Assembly: GCF_000986785.1 (NCBI RefSeq)
Contig: NZ_LAYY01000100.1
Location: 1 to 64,000, forward strand
From: Mesobacillus campisalis
GTDB lineage: Bacteria; Bacillota; Bacilli; Bacillales; Cytobacillaceae
Length of the DNA stretch: 64,000 nucleotides
Direction of reading: 5' to 3'
The notes beneath the pieces were generated by a model. It did no database searches, was not told where the DNA came from, and worked only from the letters and a program-made list of their open reading frames with translations. Position 1 is the first letter of the stretch, and each line of letters begins with the position of its first letter. The position numbers and the translations under genes were made by a program. Of this stretch, positions 24,269 through 33,703 are shown one piece after another.

Positions 24269-25675
24269 CTATAACCCAAAATCAAAATACTCTTTTGCAT
24301 TTTCATAGGAGATTCCCTGGACGATTTTGCCGAGGAATTTGTCGTCATCCGGCACTTCGCCGTTCTCGACCCATTCGCCGATGAGCGAGCAGACAAGCCT
24401 TCTGAAATACTCATGCCTTGTGTAGGACAGGAAGCTGCGGGAGTCGGTCAGCATGCCGATGAAGCGGGTGAAGAGTCCCATATTGGACAGCGACTGCATC
24501 TGGTCAAGCATGCCGGTTTTATTGTCATTGAACCACCAGGCCGTGCCAAACTGGATCTTCCCTGGAACGCCGCCGCCCTGGAACGAGCCGATGATCGCGG
24601 CAATCACATCATTATCCTTCGCATTCAGGGAGTAAATGATTGTTTTCGGCAGGCCGCTTTCCTGCTCAATGCTGTCCAGCAGGCGCACAAGCGGCTTGGC
24701 AATCTGGTCGTCGTTGATCGAATCATAGCCGGTATCCGGACCGAGCAGGCCGAACGCCCTTGTATTGTTGTTGCGGAGCGCATTGATGTGGAACTGCATC
24801 GCCCATCCAAGCTCGGAGTAATGGCCGCCGAGGAACTTCAGGGTAAAGGCTTTATACTTCTTTTCACTCTCAAGGGAGACCTTCTTGCCGTCCAAAGCTT
24901 CCTTGAAAATTTCTGTTGCTTCTTCCTTTGTCGTCTCGGCATACATCATCGTGTCAATGGCGTGGTCGGACACCCGGCCGCCGACGGAGTGGAAGAATCG
25001 GACCCTTGACTCGAGCGCCTTTAGGAAAGAATCATAGGTGTCAATTTCCTGTCCGGAAATTTCCTGGAGCTGCTGCACCCAGGCACCGAAGGTATCGCGA
25101 TTGATTTCAAGCCCCTTATCGGGACGGAAGCTTGGCAGCACTTTTACATCAAAGTCTCCCTCTTCCTGCAGCTTCAGGTGATACTCCAGGGAATCGGCCG
25201 GATCGTCGGTCGTGCAGACAACGCGGACATTGGATTTTTTGATGAAATCACGGGCGCCGAATCCTTCACTGTTCAGCTGGGCGTTCACTTTTCCCCAGAT
25301 CTCCGGAGCACTTTCTTCCGTCAGGATGGTGTCGATCCCAAAGAAACGCTGCAGCTCGAGATGGGTCCAGTTATAAAGCGGATTGCCGATTGTCATCGGA
25401 ACGGTTCTTGCCCAGGCAAGGAATTTATCATAGTCACTGGCGCTGCCGGTGATATACTCCTCTTCGATGCCATTGGCTCTCATTGCCCGCCATTTGTAAT
25501 GGTCGCCGTACAGCCAGATTTCGGTAATGTTTTTGAAGGTTTTATTTTCATAGATTTCCTTCGGGCTCAAGTGGCAGTGATAATCAATGATAGGCATTTC
25601 CTTTGCATAATTGTGGTACAAACGTACCGCTGTTTCATTGTTTAATAGAAAGTTCTCATCCATGAATTTTTTCAC
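24269..25675 (-). CDS. uxaC: glucuronate/galacturonate isomerase UxaC
   Basis: This 468-residue protein matches uronate isomerase along its length: MPIIDYHCHLSPKEIYENK with metal-ligand His residues, the ELQRFFGID block, VVCTTDDPADSLEYH and a late GMLTDSRSFLSYTRHEYFRR. It isomerises D-galacturonate to tagaturonate and D-glucuronate to fructuronate, the entry for free uronic acids. The length is normal (about 470). It starts with GTG after a weak GGGTGA. It is the first gene of the unit uxaC-ogl-kdgF, with a palindromic operator just upstream. Confidence 0.96.
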   Translation of the reverse strand: MKKFMDENFLLNNETAVRLYHNYAKEMPIIDYHCHLSPKEIYENKTFKNITEIWLYGDHYKWRAMRANGIEEEYITGSASDYDKFLAWARTVPMTIGNPLYNWTHLELQRFFGIDTILTEESAPEIWGKVNAQLNSEGFGARDFIKKSNVRVVCTTDDPADSLEYHLKLQEEGDFDVKVLPSFRPDKGLEINRDTFGAWVQQLQEISGQEIDTYDSFLKALESRVRFFHSVGGRVSDHAIDTMMYAETTKEEATEIFKEALDGKKVSLESEKKYKAFTLKFLGGHYSELGWAMQFHINALRNNNTRAFGLLGPDTGYDSINDDQIAKPLVRLLDSIEQESGLPKTIIYSLNAKDNDVIAAIIGSFQGGGVPGKIQFGTAWWFNDNKTGMLDQMQSLSNMGLFTRFIGMLTDSRSFLSYTRHEYFRRLVCSLIGEWVENGEVPDDDKFLGKIVQGISYENAKEYFDFGL

Positions 25676-25695
25676 AATGTCACCCGCTTTCTTCT

Positions 25696-25709
25696 TGTTA
25701 ACGTTAACA
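25696..25709. promoter_or_regulatory. LacI-type operator upstream of uxaC
   Basis: TGTTAACGTTAACA is a perfect 14-bp palindrome 20 bp upstream of the uxaC start codon. The central ACGT and form fit LacI/GalR-family operators; one mismatch from the catabolite-responsive consensus also allows CcpA. No such regulator is encoded in the pectin locus itself. Confidence 0.7.
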
Positions 25710-26092
25710 TTTGGCCGTTCAGGGAAGGAGGCTTTACCCCGCCCTCTTTTTTAAAAAAAGCGTTGCTTCGTCCTATGCGCTTCTATACTTTTCTTTTTGC
25801 TCTGTTATATATAAATGTTAGTTTCACTCTAATTCAAAAAATAAAGGGAGAAAGTACGGTTATTTCGGGAAATATCCATATTTCCCTTAAAATAAGAGAA
25901 GTTTTTCCGGTTATAGGAATCAGAATCATGATTTTTGCCTTCTTTTGAGAAGAGAAGGGGAATTTCTCCCCTTATTTGTGCTTCTTAAGGCTCCTCAACG
26001 TACAATAACCGGAAATTCTCCCCTTAATAATTCTCATGCCTTTATGAGAATCAACAATGAATAATAACAGAGCCTTTCTTTTAAAAAGGGCC
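25710..26092. other. A+T-rich intergenic region with inverted repeats
   Basis: There is no gene here. It holds an 11-bp inverted repeat (TTTCCGGTTAT at 25904, ATAACCGGAAA at 26005), a hairpin AAGGGGA/TCCCCTT at 25955-25973, and repeated GGGARAA and TCTCCCCTTA words. The uxaC promoter should lie in its left part. Confidence 0.5.
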
Positions 26093-26935
26093 CTAGGCGT
26101 TCTTGTACTTTTCCTTTAAAAAGGCGATGCTGCCATCGACATAAGGCTCCTGGGTGCTTTCCAGCAAAATCTGGATATAGGGCTTTTGCTGCTTCAGCCT
26201 TTTAAAAACGGCGTCATAGTTCAACAGCCCTTGCCCGACTGGAACCATCTTGACCCAGCCGTCCTCTATCACAAAATCCTTCGCATGCAGAATCACCATC
26301 CGGTCGCCGAACAGCTCGAAGGCTTCCTGTATGACTTCTTCCTGACGCTCGTAATTGTCAGGGGACAGGAAGTTCACCGGGTCATAGATGACTTGAAGAT
26401 TGTTGGAAGGAATCTCATCAAGCAGCCGTTTCATACGCTGTAGTGTATGGACCGGATGATTGATGCCGCCCTCAATTCCGACGATGACACCGAATTTCTC
26501 CGCTTCCGCCACAAGCTCGGTGACGCTTTCCACGACTTCAAGAAAAGGCTGCTCGCCGAAATTTTCTTCTGTATAAACGATATCAGCCCCGACGCCGCCC
26601 GTTTCCGTGCCGACGATGCTGCAGCCGAAGTCCCGGGCGAAGCGGATATGCTCCTTGAACCGGTCCAGCGCTTTCCTTCGTTCAGCATGATCCGGGTGAA
26701 TCATATTGATATAGCAGCCGAGTACGGATATCTGCACACCTTCCCGCTGAAAGGCGCTGCCGATGTGGTGCGCAAAACCCGGGCTTAGGCTGCCCAATCC
26801 TGTGTTCAGGTCCTTGAAAGACTTGGCCAGGGCGAGCTGGACACCGGTCAGTCCCTTTCCGGAGACTTCCGCTGCCAATTCTTCCAAAGGCAGATTTTTA
26901 AGGTCATGTGCCCTGATGCCGATTCTAGGTTCCAT
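26093..26935 (-). CDS. sugar phosphate isomerase/epimerase-like TIM-barrel protein
   Basis: This 280-residue protein belongs to the xylose-isomerase-like TIM barrels (AP endonuclease family 2). Visible are the GVQLALAKSFKDL strand, GCYINMIHP, IVGTETGGVGADIVY, VIVGIEGGINHPVHTL, LQVIYDPVNFLSPDNY, VILHAKDF (His ligand) and a final ILLESTQEPY (Glu). Such enzymes isomerise or epimerise sugars or sugar acids; the substrate here is unknown, but the position between uxaC and kduD suggests a uronate derivative. The ATG at 26935 lies 6 bp behind GGAGGA. A terminator separates it from kduD. Confidence 0.82.
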   Translation of the reverse strand: MEPRIGIRAHDLKNLPLEELAAEVSGKGLTGVQLALAKSFKDLNTGLGSLSPGFAHHIGSAFQREGVQISVLGCYINMIHPDHAERRKALDRFKEHIRFARDFGCSIVGTETGGVGADIVYTEENFGEQPFLEVVESVTELVAEAEKFGVIVGIEGGINHPVHTLQRMKRLLDEIPSNNLQVIYDPVNFLSPDNYERQEEVIQEAFELFGDRMVILHAKDFVIEDGWVKMVPVGQGLLNYDAVFKRLKQQKPYIQILLESTQEPYVDGSIAFLKEKYKNA

Positions 26936-26965
26936 GCTCATCCTCCTTCCTTGTTAAAAGTTTGC

Positions 26966-27000
26966 AAAAACCGTATCACGGTCGTGCTGTGATACGGTTT
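26966..27000 (-). terminator. terminator behind kduD
   Basis: The perfect 12-bp stem AAACCGTATCAC/GTGATACGGTTT is followed on the minus strand by TTTTTGC. Confidence 0.88.
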
Positions 27001-27009
27001 GACACTTGC

Positions 27010-27789
27010 TTATCTAGCGAGCCAGCCGCCGTCGATGGCGAGGATATGGCCGTTCATATAGTCCGATGCCTGGCTGGACAGGAAAACCACGACCCCCATT
27101 AGGTCGGAAGGTTTCGCCCAGCGTCCGGCCGGAATGCGTCCGAGGATTTCCAGGTTGCGCTTCTCGTCTGCACGGATCGGCTCTGTGTTCTTCGTTTCCA
27201 CATAGCCGGGGGCAATCGCGTTGATTTGGATGTTATGCTCAGCTAGCTCGTTGGCGAATGCACGTGTCAGACCGGCAACCGCATGCTTGCTGGCGGTGTA
27301 CGGCGGAACGAACTTTCCGCCCTGGAACGAAAGCATGGAAGCGACATTAATGATTTTTCCGCTCTTTTGCTCGACCATGACCTTGGCCACTTCCTGGCTC
27401 AAAAAGTAGACCGCGTTCAGGTTGATATCCATGACCGCATCCCAGTCTTCCTGCTTGTACTCAAGCAAAGGAGCGCGGCGGATGGTGCCGGCGTTGTTGA
27501 CAAGGATATCGATTCTGCCGTAGGTGCTCAGGCAGGCTGCTACCAGGTCCTTGATTGCTTCACGGCTGGTCAGGTCTGCCTGGAAGAATTCCGCACGGCG
27601 GCCTTCTTTTTCAATCAGCTCCCTCGTTTCATCCCAGTCGGTGCCATGCGTGACCACGAACAGATCGGCGCCCGCTTTCGCAAGGGCGACGGCATATCCC
27701 TGGCCAAGGCCGGTATTGCCGCCTGTGACAATAGCCACCTTGCCTGCGAGCGAGAAGAAATCCAGTGAAAAGTTGTCTAATTGTGTCAT
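27010..27789 (-). CDS. kduD: 2-dehydro-3-deoxy-D-gluconate 5-dehydrogenase KduD
   Basis: This 259-residue short-chain dehydrogenase has the cofactor motif [21 protein letters not shown], the NNAG motif, a catalytic Ser in [11 protein letters not shown] and YTASK, and the typical end [14 protein letters not shown]. Length and the block [22 protein letters not shown] fit KduD, which reduces 2,5-diketo-3-deoxygluconate to 2-keto-3-deoxygluconate. It directly follows kduI (31 bp), as in many pectin operons. Confidence 0.95.
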   Translation of the reverse strand: MTQLDNFSLDFFSLAGKVAIVTGGNTGLGQGYAVALAKAGADLFVVTHGTDWDETRELIEKEGRRAEFFQADLTSREAIKDLVAACLSTYGRIDILVNNAGTIRRAPLLEYKQEDWDAVMDINLNAVYFLSQEVAKVMVEQKSGKIINVASMLSFQGGKFVPPYTASKHAVAGLTRAFANELAEHNIQINAIAPGYVETKNTEPIRADEKRNLEILGRIPAGRWAKPSDLMGVVVFLSSQASDYMNGHILAIDGGWLAR

Positions 27790-27820
27790 TTTAAGCCCTC
27801 CCAGACTATCCTGCTATTTT

Positions 27821-28651
27821 TTATCTGAGGTCTTCCATTTTTACAAAATCCATGTCGTCATAGGTGATGTTTTCGCCGCACATTCCCCAGATGAATGTGT
27901 AGTTGCTTGTCGCCGTTCCGGTGTGGATCGACCAGCTTGGGGAAATTGCCGCCTGCTCGTTTTTCATCACAAGATGGCGCGTTTCATCCGGCTGTCCCAT
28001 GAAGTGGAACACGCGGGTATCAGGCTCCATGTCGAAATACAGGTACACTTCCATGCGGCGCTCGTGCGTATGGCATGGCATTGTATTCCAGACGCTTCCC
28101 GGCGACAGCATCGTCAAGCCCATCTGCAGCTGGCAGCTTTCGCACACATTCGGATGCACATACTGGTAGATTTTACGCTCATTCAGTGTTCCCGGCTCGC
28201 CGGCTTCAAGCGGCTTGATTTGGTTGATGTCGATTTTTACCGTTGGGTACGTATGGTGCGCCGGGGTCGAGTTTATGTAGAATTTCGCCGGGTTGCTGGC
28301 ATCCTTCGAGCGGAACAGCACCTGCTCCGTGCCGCGGCCTACATACAGCCCGTCACGGCGCTGCATGTCATACTCAACGCCATCGAGGATGACGGAGCCG
28401 TCGCCGCCGATGTTGATGATGCCAAGCTCACGGCGCTCAAGGAAGTAGGACACCCCTAGCTCCTTGTCCAGCTTGATGGTCAGATCTTCTTCAGCCGGAG
28501 TGACGCCGCCGAAAATCATGCGGTCCACATGCGTATACGTTAAATAAACCTTTCCTGGCTCAAAAATGGTTTCAACAAGGAAATGCTGGCGCAATTCATC
28601 GGTATTGTAGCGTTTGATTTCTTCCGGGTGGTTGGCGTAACGAGTTTCCAT
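27821..28651 (-). CDS. kduI: 5-dehydro-4-deoxy-D-glucuronate isomerase KduI
   Basis: This 276-residue cupin-type isomerase has the start METRYANHPEEIKRYNTDELR, the FLVETIFEPGKVYLTYTHVDRMI block and the zinc site CHTHERRMEVYLYFD (two His and Glu), with a later His in WSIHTGTATSNYTFIWGM. It converts 5-keto-4-deoxyuronate to 2,5-diketo-3-deoxygluconate. It lies between kdgK and kduD on the same strand and is the second gene of the kdgK-kduI-kduD unit. Length is normal. Confidence 0.97.
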   Translation of the reverse strand: METRYANHPEEIKRYNTDELRQHFLVETIFEPGKVYLTYTHVDRMIFGGVTPAEEDLTIKLDKELGVSYFLERRELGIINIGGDGSVILDGVEYDMQRRDGLYVGRGTEQVLFRSKDASNPAKFYINSTPAHHTYPTVKIDINQIKPLEAGEPGTLNERKIYQYVHPNVCESCQLQMGLTMLSPGSVWNTMPCHTHERRMEVYLYFDMEPDTRVFHFMGQPDETRHLVMKNEQAAISPSWSIHTGTATSNYTFIWGMCGENITYDDMDFVKMEDLR

Positions 28652-28722
28652 AATCCAATTCCTCCTTTTAAAAAATAAGGTGAAACTTCGTTCAACGGGA
28701 GTTTTTCTTCATCCCCACTAAA

Positions 28723-29736
28723 CTATCGAACAATTTTACCGGGAGTGCTGCTTGCAAAGGTATCGATTTCTTCCGGTGAAAACAGATTGCAGTCGCCGTG
28801 GATGGAATGCTTTAGCACGGACGCCGCCGTGGCAAAGGTGATCAGTTCATCCGGCGCTGTTCCTTCAAGGATTCCGTGAAGGACTCCGGCCGCGAAGGCA
28901 TCGCCGCCGCCGACACGGTCGACAATATGGTCAATCTGGAAAACCCTGGACTGGTGCAATTTTCCGTTTGTGTAGAAATTCCCTTGCAGTGTGTTCGTTG
29001 ATGCTGACACCACTTCGCGGAACGTCGAGTACATCGTTTGGATGTTAGGGTACATTTCACTGATTTTTCCGTAATAGTATTCAAGCTTTTCGGCCTTCGT
29101 TAAGGACACATCTGCTTTTTCGATTCCTAAAAAGGAAAGCGCATCCAGTTCCCCGCACGAGCAGATGTCCACATAAGGCAGAAAGGCTTTGAACGCGTCC
29201 CCCGCTTCCTCGTGGCTCCACAATTTCGCGCGGTAGTTGAAGTCGAAGCTTGTACTGACGCCATGCTCCTTCGCTTTTTTCAGGGAATGAAGCACCACTT
29301 CCTTCATCGGCGGCGCAAGGGCCGCGGTGATGCCGGTCACATGGAACAGGTCGGCCTGTTTGAAAATGGCGTCAAAATCTAGCTCATCGATGGCAAGCTG
29401 CGAAATGCTTGAATATTTCCGGTCGTAGGTGACCTGCGCGCTTCTTGGGCCGACCCCGGATTCAAGGTAGTACGTGCCCAGGCGCTCGCCGCCTTTTAAC
29501 AGAAATTGAGTCGAGACTCCGTGCGCCCTCAGATGCCCTTCGACGGCAAGGCCAAGCGGATTGTCCGGCACCTTGCTGACAAAAGAGACCTCATGACCAA
29601 AACGGGCCAGGGAGATTCCAACATTCGCCTCCGCCCCGCCGTAATGCATTTTAATCTGGCCAGCCTGTGAAAGCCGCTCTCCCACGCTGGTTGAGAGGCG
29701 AAGGAGGATTTCGCCAAACGTAATCACTTTTTTCAT
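28723..29736 (-). CDS. kdgK: 2-keto-3-deoxygluconate kinase KdgK (PfkB family)
   Basis: This 337-residue sugar kinase has the PfkB pattern: VITFGEILLRLST at the start, YGGAEANVGISLARFG, and the C-terminal signature DRVGGGDAFAAGVLHG with the catalytic Asp. It phosphorylates 2-keto-3-deoxygluconate to KDPG. I chose the ATG at 29736, behind AGAGGAGCTTAAGACG. Upstream on the minus strand a TATAAT lies close to the ribosome-binding site, so the operon promoter is short. The KDPG aldolase gene usually beside it is not in the window. Confidence 0.93.
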   Translation of the reverse strand: MKKVITFGEILLRLSTSVGERLSQAGQIKMHYGGAEANVGISLARFGHEVSFVSKVPDNPLGLAVEGHLRAHGVSTQFLLKGGERLGTYYLESGVGPRSAQVTYDRKYSSISQLAIDELDFDAIFKQADLFHVTGITAALAPPMKEVVLHSLKKAKEHGVSTSFDFNYRAKLWSHEEAGDAFKAFLPYVDICSCGELDALSFLGIEKADVSLTKAEKLEYYYGKISEMYPNIQTMYSTFREVVSASTNTLQGNFYTNGKLHQSRVFQIDHIVDRVGGGDAFAAGVLHGILEGTAPDELITFATAASVLKHSIHGDCNLFSPEEIDTFASSTPGKIVR

Positions 29737-29902
29737 CGTCTTAAGCTCCTCTGGCAATTATATATACATAGAATCATACAGTTTGAGTATATAGAAACGT
29801 GAAAGGGTTTACAATTTATCTATCAGAATGTCTTAAAAACTTAAACTTTTTTCTTAAAAAATTGCACAACGGGTGCTCGGGGTGGATTTTTTTGGAGACC
29901 AG

Positions 29903-30190
29903 GGCCTTTGTTGGCGCAAAATTTTTGCTGCATTCTTCTCTTTTTTGCGTTAAGGACCTTTGTTGACGCAAATTTTTAACCCGCTCTTCCCTTTTTTGCG
30001 CCAAGGACCTCTGTTAACGCAAATTTTTAACCGGCTCTTCCTTTTTTTGCGCCAAGGACCTTTGTTAACGCAAATTTTCACCACGCTCTTTCTTTTTTTG
30101 TGCCAAGGACCTTCGTTAACGCAATTTTTTAACCGGTTCTTCCCTTTTTTGCGCCAAGGACCTTTGTTAACGCACATTCCCCCCACTCTC
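29903..30190. repeat. tandem array of 51-bp units
   Basis: Six units start at 29903 (52 bp), 29955, 30006, 30057, 30108 and 30159 (partial). Each has GGACCTTTGTTAACGCAA, a T run, CCGGCTCTTCC and TTTTTTGCGCCAA. TTGCG and CGCAA flank the core as an inverted repeat, so each unit can fold. Because 51 is a multiple of three, long frames stay open through it on both strands, but there is no ribosome-binding site or family, so I take it as non-coding. The 29737-30268 gap holds otherwise only the kdgK promoter. Confidence 0.9.
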
Positions 30191-30268
30191 TCCCTCTGCC
30201 AGGCAAGCAAATCCAGCCTCCCGAAAACAAAAAAACGCCGATCCCGCACGGGTTGGCGCACAGTCATT

Positions 30269-31804
30269 CTATTTAAACTTCTTCTTATACTCTGCCGGGG
30301 TGCAGCCGGTGTATTTTTTAAAACAGATGCTGAAGTACTGCGGGTTGTTGTAGCCGACTTTTTCGCAGACTTCGTAGGTTTTGGCGTCGCTTTCGCGCAG
30401 GATTTCCATCGCTTTTTTCATCCGCAGCTCAAGCAGGAAGTCTCCAAAGTTGAAGCCTTTTTCAAGCTTGAACAGGTTGCTCAGGTACGGTGTGCTAACA
30501 TGGATAAGATCGGCGACCTTCTGCAGGGTCAGCGAGCTGTCATGGTAATTTCCCCTGATATACTTTATCGCCTGGTCGACATGGCTGAAACGGCTTTTCT
30601 CCTGCTTCTGGTACATCGCCCCGGACCATTGGCGGACTAGACCCCGCAGCAGCTCCATCATTTCCGTTAGCGATTGTATCTTCATGATATCCTTATACAC
30701 TTCCGAAGAGTTGAAGCTGTTTGTATCTTCTTTTATCCATTTTTCGATTTCAAAAAAGAGCATCGTGCTGAATTTGAGTGCGAGAATCTTCAAATCGGCC
30801 AACGGCACATTTCGCTGCGCCACAATTCCGGTCCTTAACTGCTCAAGCGACTCTTCCACTTTTTCAGGCAGGCCGGCCTTGATGTGGGTTTCAAGCTTCT
30901 CCTCCAGCTGTTTTAGTCCGGTTTCGCCTTCCTCACAGCCCGAAACGCTTTCCTCAAAGGAATACAGCCGGCCTGTTCCCATGATATGCCGCATTTCCAT
31001 CGCCAGCCGGGACTCGAGGAAGGACTTGCCCACTTCGAATAAATCGTGATAGGTCCGGCCAAATGTAATGGTAGCATGGAACGGGATTTCCTCCATAAGG
31101 CGGGCAGCCAGCTGCCTTTTCCTTTCATCTTCCCCGTTGTCGAGCGAAAGCAGGATTGCCAGTTCGTCAGGCCGGGCGCACATCACTTCATGGGAGATGC
31201 CGCCAAACAGCCCGGCTGCCACAGTGGTCACCCTGTCTCTGAAGCTCTCTTCCCCACTTTCGTCTTTTGCGAGAATAACAGCATAAGAGGGGCCTTCAAG
31301 CTCGACACCCAGCTCGGCCAGCTCTTTCTCGACATCCATCCGCTGCTCTCCATCCCTGGACAGCTTCTGGAAAAAATCCTGCTGCAAGAGTGGCAGTGAT
31401 TCGGTGATGATTTTTTCCTTCTGGGCAACATTCTCCCAGTCGGCAGCCGCTTCCTTTGCTTTTTTAAGCAGCTCATTGGAGTCAACCGGCTTTAGCAGAT
31501 AGTCAAAGGCCTTCAGTTTTATCGCTTCCTGGGCATATTTGAAGTCTTCGTAGCCGGTCAGGAAGATCAATCTTGTATCCGGGGAAATTTCTTTTACATG
31601 CCGGGCCATTTCGAGCCCATTCATGAAAGGCATATTGATATCGGATACGACCACCTGCGGCTTTTCCTTTTTGATCAGCTCGAGGGCGACCTCTCCGTCA
31701 CCAGCTTCGCCTGCGACGATAAAGCCATGCTCGCTCCAGGGAATCGACTGGCATATTCCCCTGCGGATAATCCGATCATCTTCGACAACGATTACTTTAT
31801 GCAT
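30269..31804 (-). CDS. yesN: AraC-type response regulator, YesN-like
   Basis: This 511-residue regulator has an N-terminal receiver domain (VIVVEDDRIIRRGI, phospho-acceptor Asp in VVVSDINMPFMNGLE, Lys in YLLKPVD), a central region of about 270 residues and a C-terminal AraC DNA-binding domain with two helix-turn-helix units (LTLQKVADLIHVSTPYLSNLFK, and YEVCEKVGYNNPQYFSICFKKYTG). It forms a pair with the overlapping YesM-like kinase. In B. subtilis YesMN belongs to the rhamnogalacturonan locus; here it lies between kdgK and the polygalacturonase and probably activates the pectin genes. Confidence 0.93.
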   Translation of the reverse strand: MHKVIVVEDDRIIRRGICQSIPWSEHGFIVAGEAGDGEVALELIKKEKPQVVVSDINMPFMNGLEMARHVKEISPDTRLIFLTGYEDFKYAQEAIKLKAFDYLLKPVDSNELLKKAKEAAADWENVAQKEKIITESLPLLQQDFFQKLSRDGEQRMDVEKELAELGVELEGPSYAVILAKDESGEESFRDRVTTVAAGLFGGISHEVMCARPDELAILLSLDNGEDERKRQLAARLMEEIPFHATITFGRTYHDLFEVGKSFLESRLAMEMRHIMGTGRLYSFEESVSGCEEGETGLKQLEEKLETHIKAGLPEKVEESLEQLRTGIVAQRNVPLADLKILALKFSTMLFFEIEKWIKEDTNSFNSSEVYKDIMKIQSLTEMMELLRGLVRQWSGAMYQKQEKSRFSHVDQAIKYIRGNYHDSSLTLQKVADLIHVSTPYLSNLFKLEKGFNFGDFLLELRMKKAMEILRESDAKTYEVCEKVGYNNPQYFSICFKKYTGCTPAEYKKKFK

Positions 31805-33599
31805 AGTTCCTCAACTCCCCTTTTGTTTTGGGAATGACGATGCTGACGACCGTCCCATTGCCAGGATCACTTGAAATCGACAGGCCGTACTCCGGCCCAA
31901 AATGAATCTTGATCCGTTCATTCACGCTCTTGAGTCCGATGCCGATAAACTGCTTTTTCTCCTGGAAGGAAGACTCCATTTCAGCGGCGATTTCCTCCAG
32001 CTTATCGTGCTGGATGCCATTGCCATTATCGGCCACTTCAAGAATGATGTTCTCCCCCTTGAGATAGCCTCGGATGGTGATGACGCCTTTTCCGCGCTTC
32101 TGCTTCACGCCATGGTAAATCGCGTTTTCAATCAGCGGCTGCAGCGACAGCTTGATGATGTTGTTTTCCAGGATTTCATCCTCCACCTCAATTACATAGC
32201 TGAAATCATCGCCATAGCGCATTTCCTGGATAAATAGATAATGCTTGATATGTTCGATTTCCTCTTCGATCGTAATGATTTCCCGGCCTTTGGAGATGCC
32301 GATCCGGAAAAAGCTTGATAAGGCGGTGATCATCTGGCTGGCATCCTTGTTGAGGCCCATGTCGCACAGACCCTTGATCGAGTACAGCGTGTTATAGAGG
32401 AAATGCGGGTTGATTTGGGCATGCATGACTGCAAATTCCAGCTGCCGTTTCTCTTCCTGCTCCATCTGGATCTGGTCCATCAAGGTATGGATGCGGCCCA
32501 TCAGCCCCTTGAAACCGTTATGGAGTACCTGCATTTCTTCCGGCCCAGACATTTCATAATCCAGCTCGAGATTTTCCTTGTCGACCTTGTCCATTTGCTG
32601 TGCCAGATGTTTAAATGGCCTGGAAATATATTTGCTCATCAGGTCGGTTAAAAAGATGGCGATAAAGGTAAGCAGAATAATGATAAGTGTGGTGAAGTGT
32701 TTGATGTAATTGACTTTATTCAATATTTCGCTTTCAGGCATGACGGCGGCAAGCTTCCAGTTGTTCGCCTTGATGGTGTCGTAAATGACAATCATGTTCT
32801 CGCCTGATTCTGCCTGATAGGAAAACTGCCCGCTCTCATTCTCAAGGTCTTGCAAGGCGCGAAGAGTGGAGTCCCGAAGCTTGTACTCTTCTTTTACCGT
32901 TTTCGATTCGAATTTTCCATCCGGGGAGATGAGCGTCAGATAGCCGTTATCGCCAATCAGCGATTTATTCAGCACCTGTTCAAAGAAATCGGCCCGCAGG
33001 TTGAACAGGACGATTCCCCTTGTCGGGTAATGTTTGGGGTTCACCAGCCGGAAGACGGAAATGACTTCACCTTTTTGGAAAAACGGGTCTGGGTGAAGGT
33101 TCCTCCAGTAAAACCCTTCTTTGTTCCCTTTGAAGGCTGTGAAATAATTATTATAGGAAATCGATGGCTGGACGTAGTAATCACTGTGATAAAGAAGGAA
33201 AGATCCTTCATTCAGATTGATCATCACAGAGTCGATCAGCGCCGGGGTGCGCGAGTAGATGGCCTGGAGGCTTTTATCCATCTCCACATACGCTTCCGGC
33301 CTGATCGCATCCGCATCGACGGAAAGCAGGGAAAAGATCTGGGGATCGCTCGACAGCGACACCAGCTGCTGAAACACATCGGAAAGCATATAATCGAGGT
33401 AATTCTTCGTCTGGAAAACCGTATCATTAATATTTTTATAGGCATTTTCCTCGATTTGCGAGGTTGCCAGCATTGAAGAAATCCAGCCGGTAATGAATAT
33501 AAAAATAACAATGATCGGCAGATATAGAGTCATGATTGTCGATTTGAAAGAGTATAGGAAATGCTTTCGAACAATTTTTTTGAATCTTTGCAGGACCAT
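31797..33599 (-). CDS. yesM: sensor histidine kinase, YesM-like
   Basis: This 600-residue kinase has two membrane helices (about residues 20-45 and 300-320), a large extracytoplasmic dCache-like domain between them, HAMP, then the His_kinase domain with phospho-acceptor His in AQINPHFLYNTL, and an ATPase domain (PLIENAIYHGV, VADNGNGI, GIGLKSVNERI). It overlaps yesN by 8 bp. The AGGAGCTTCCAGC site precedes its ATG. The extracellular domain is expected to sense pectin breakdown products or a sugar-bound binding protein, an inference from the location. Confidence 0.95.
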   Translation of the reverse strand: MVLQRFKKIVRKHFLYSFKSTIMTLYLPIIVIFIFITGWISSMLATSQIEENAYKNINDTVFQTKNYLDYMLSDVFQQLVSLSSDPQIFSLLSVDADAIRPEAYVEMDKSLQAIYSRTPALIDSVMINLNEGSFLLYHSDYYVQPSISYNNYFTAFKGNKEGFYWRNLHPDPFFQKGEVISVFRLVNPKHYPTRGIVLFNLRADFFEQVLNKSLIGDNGYLTLISPDGKFESKTVKEEYKLRDSTLRALQDLENESGQFSYQAESGENMIVIYDTIKANNWKLAAVMPESEILNKVNYIKHFTTLIIILLTFIAIFLTDLMSKYISRPFKHLAQQMDKVDKENLELDYEMSGPEEMQVLHNGFKGLMGRIHTLMDQIQMEQEEKRQLEFAVMHAQINPHFLYNTLYSIKGLCDMGLNKDASQMITALSSFFRIGISKGREIITIEEEIEHIKHYLFIQEMRYGDDFSYVIEVEDEILENNIIKLSLQPLIENAIYHGVKQKRGKGVITIRGYLKGENIILEVADNGNGIQHDKLEEIAAEMESSFQEKKQFIGIGLKSVNERIKIHFGPEYGLSISSDPGNGTVVSIVIPKTKGELRNYA

Positions 33600-33703
33600 G
33601 CTGGAAGCTCCTTGCCCTAAATGATGTGTATACCTTAAATTTTATCAGAGTGTAAGCGTTTTAAATAGACTGTAACCTGAATTTATCGAGAATCATTTTA
33701 GTG

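Noticed and set aside
29950-30267. Repeat peptides with WRKKGKS/CVNKGP through the 51-bp array, open on both strands
   Set aside because: Open frames follow from the 51-bp period without stops; no start signal, and both strands are equally open, so no coding preference.
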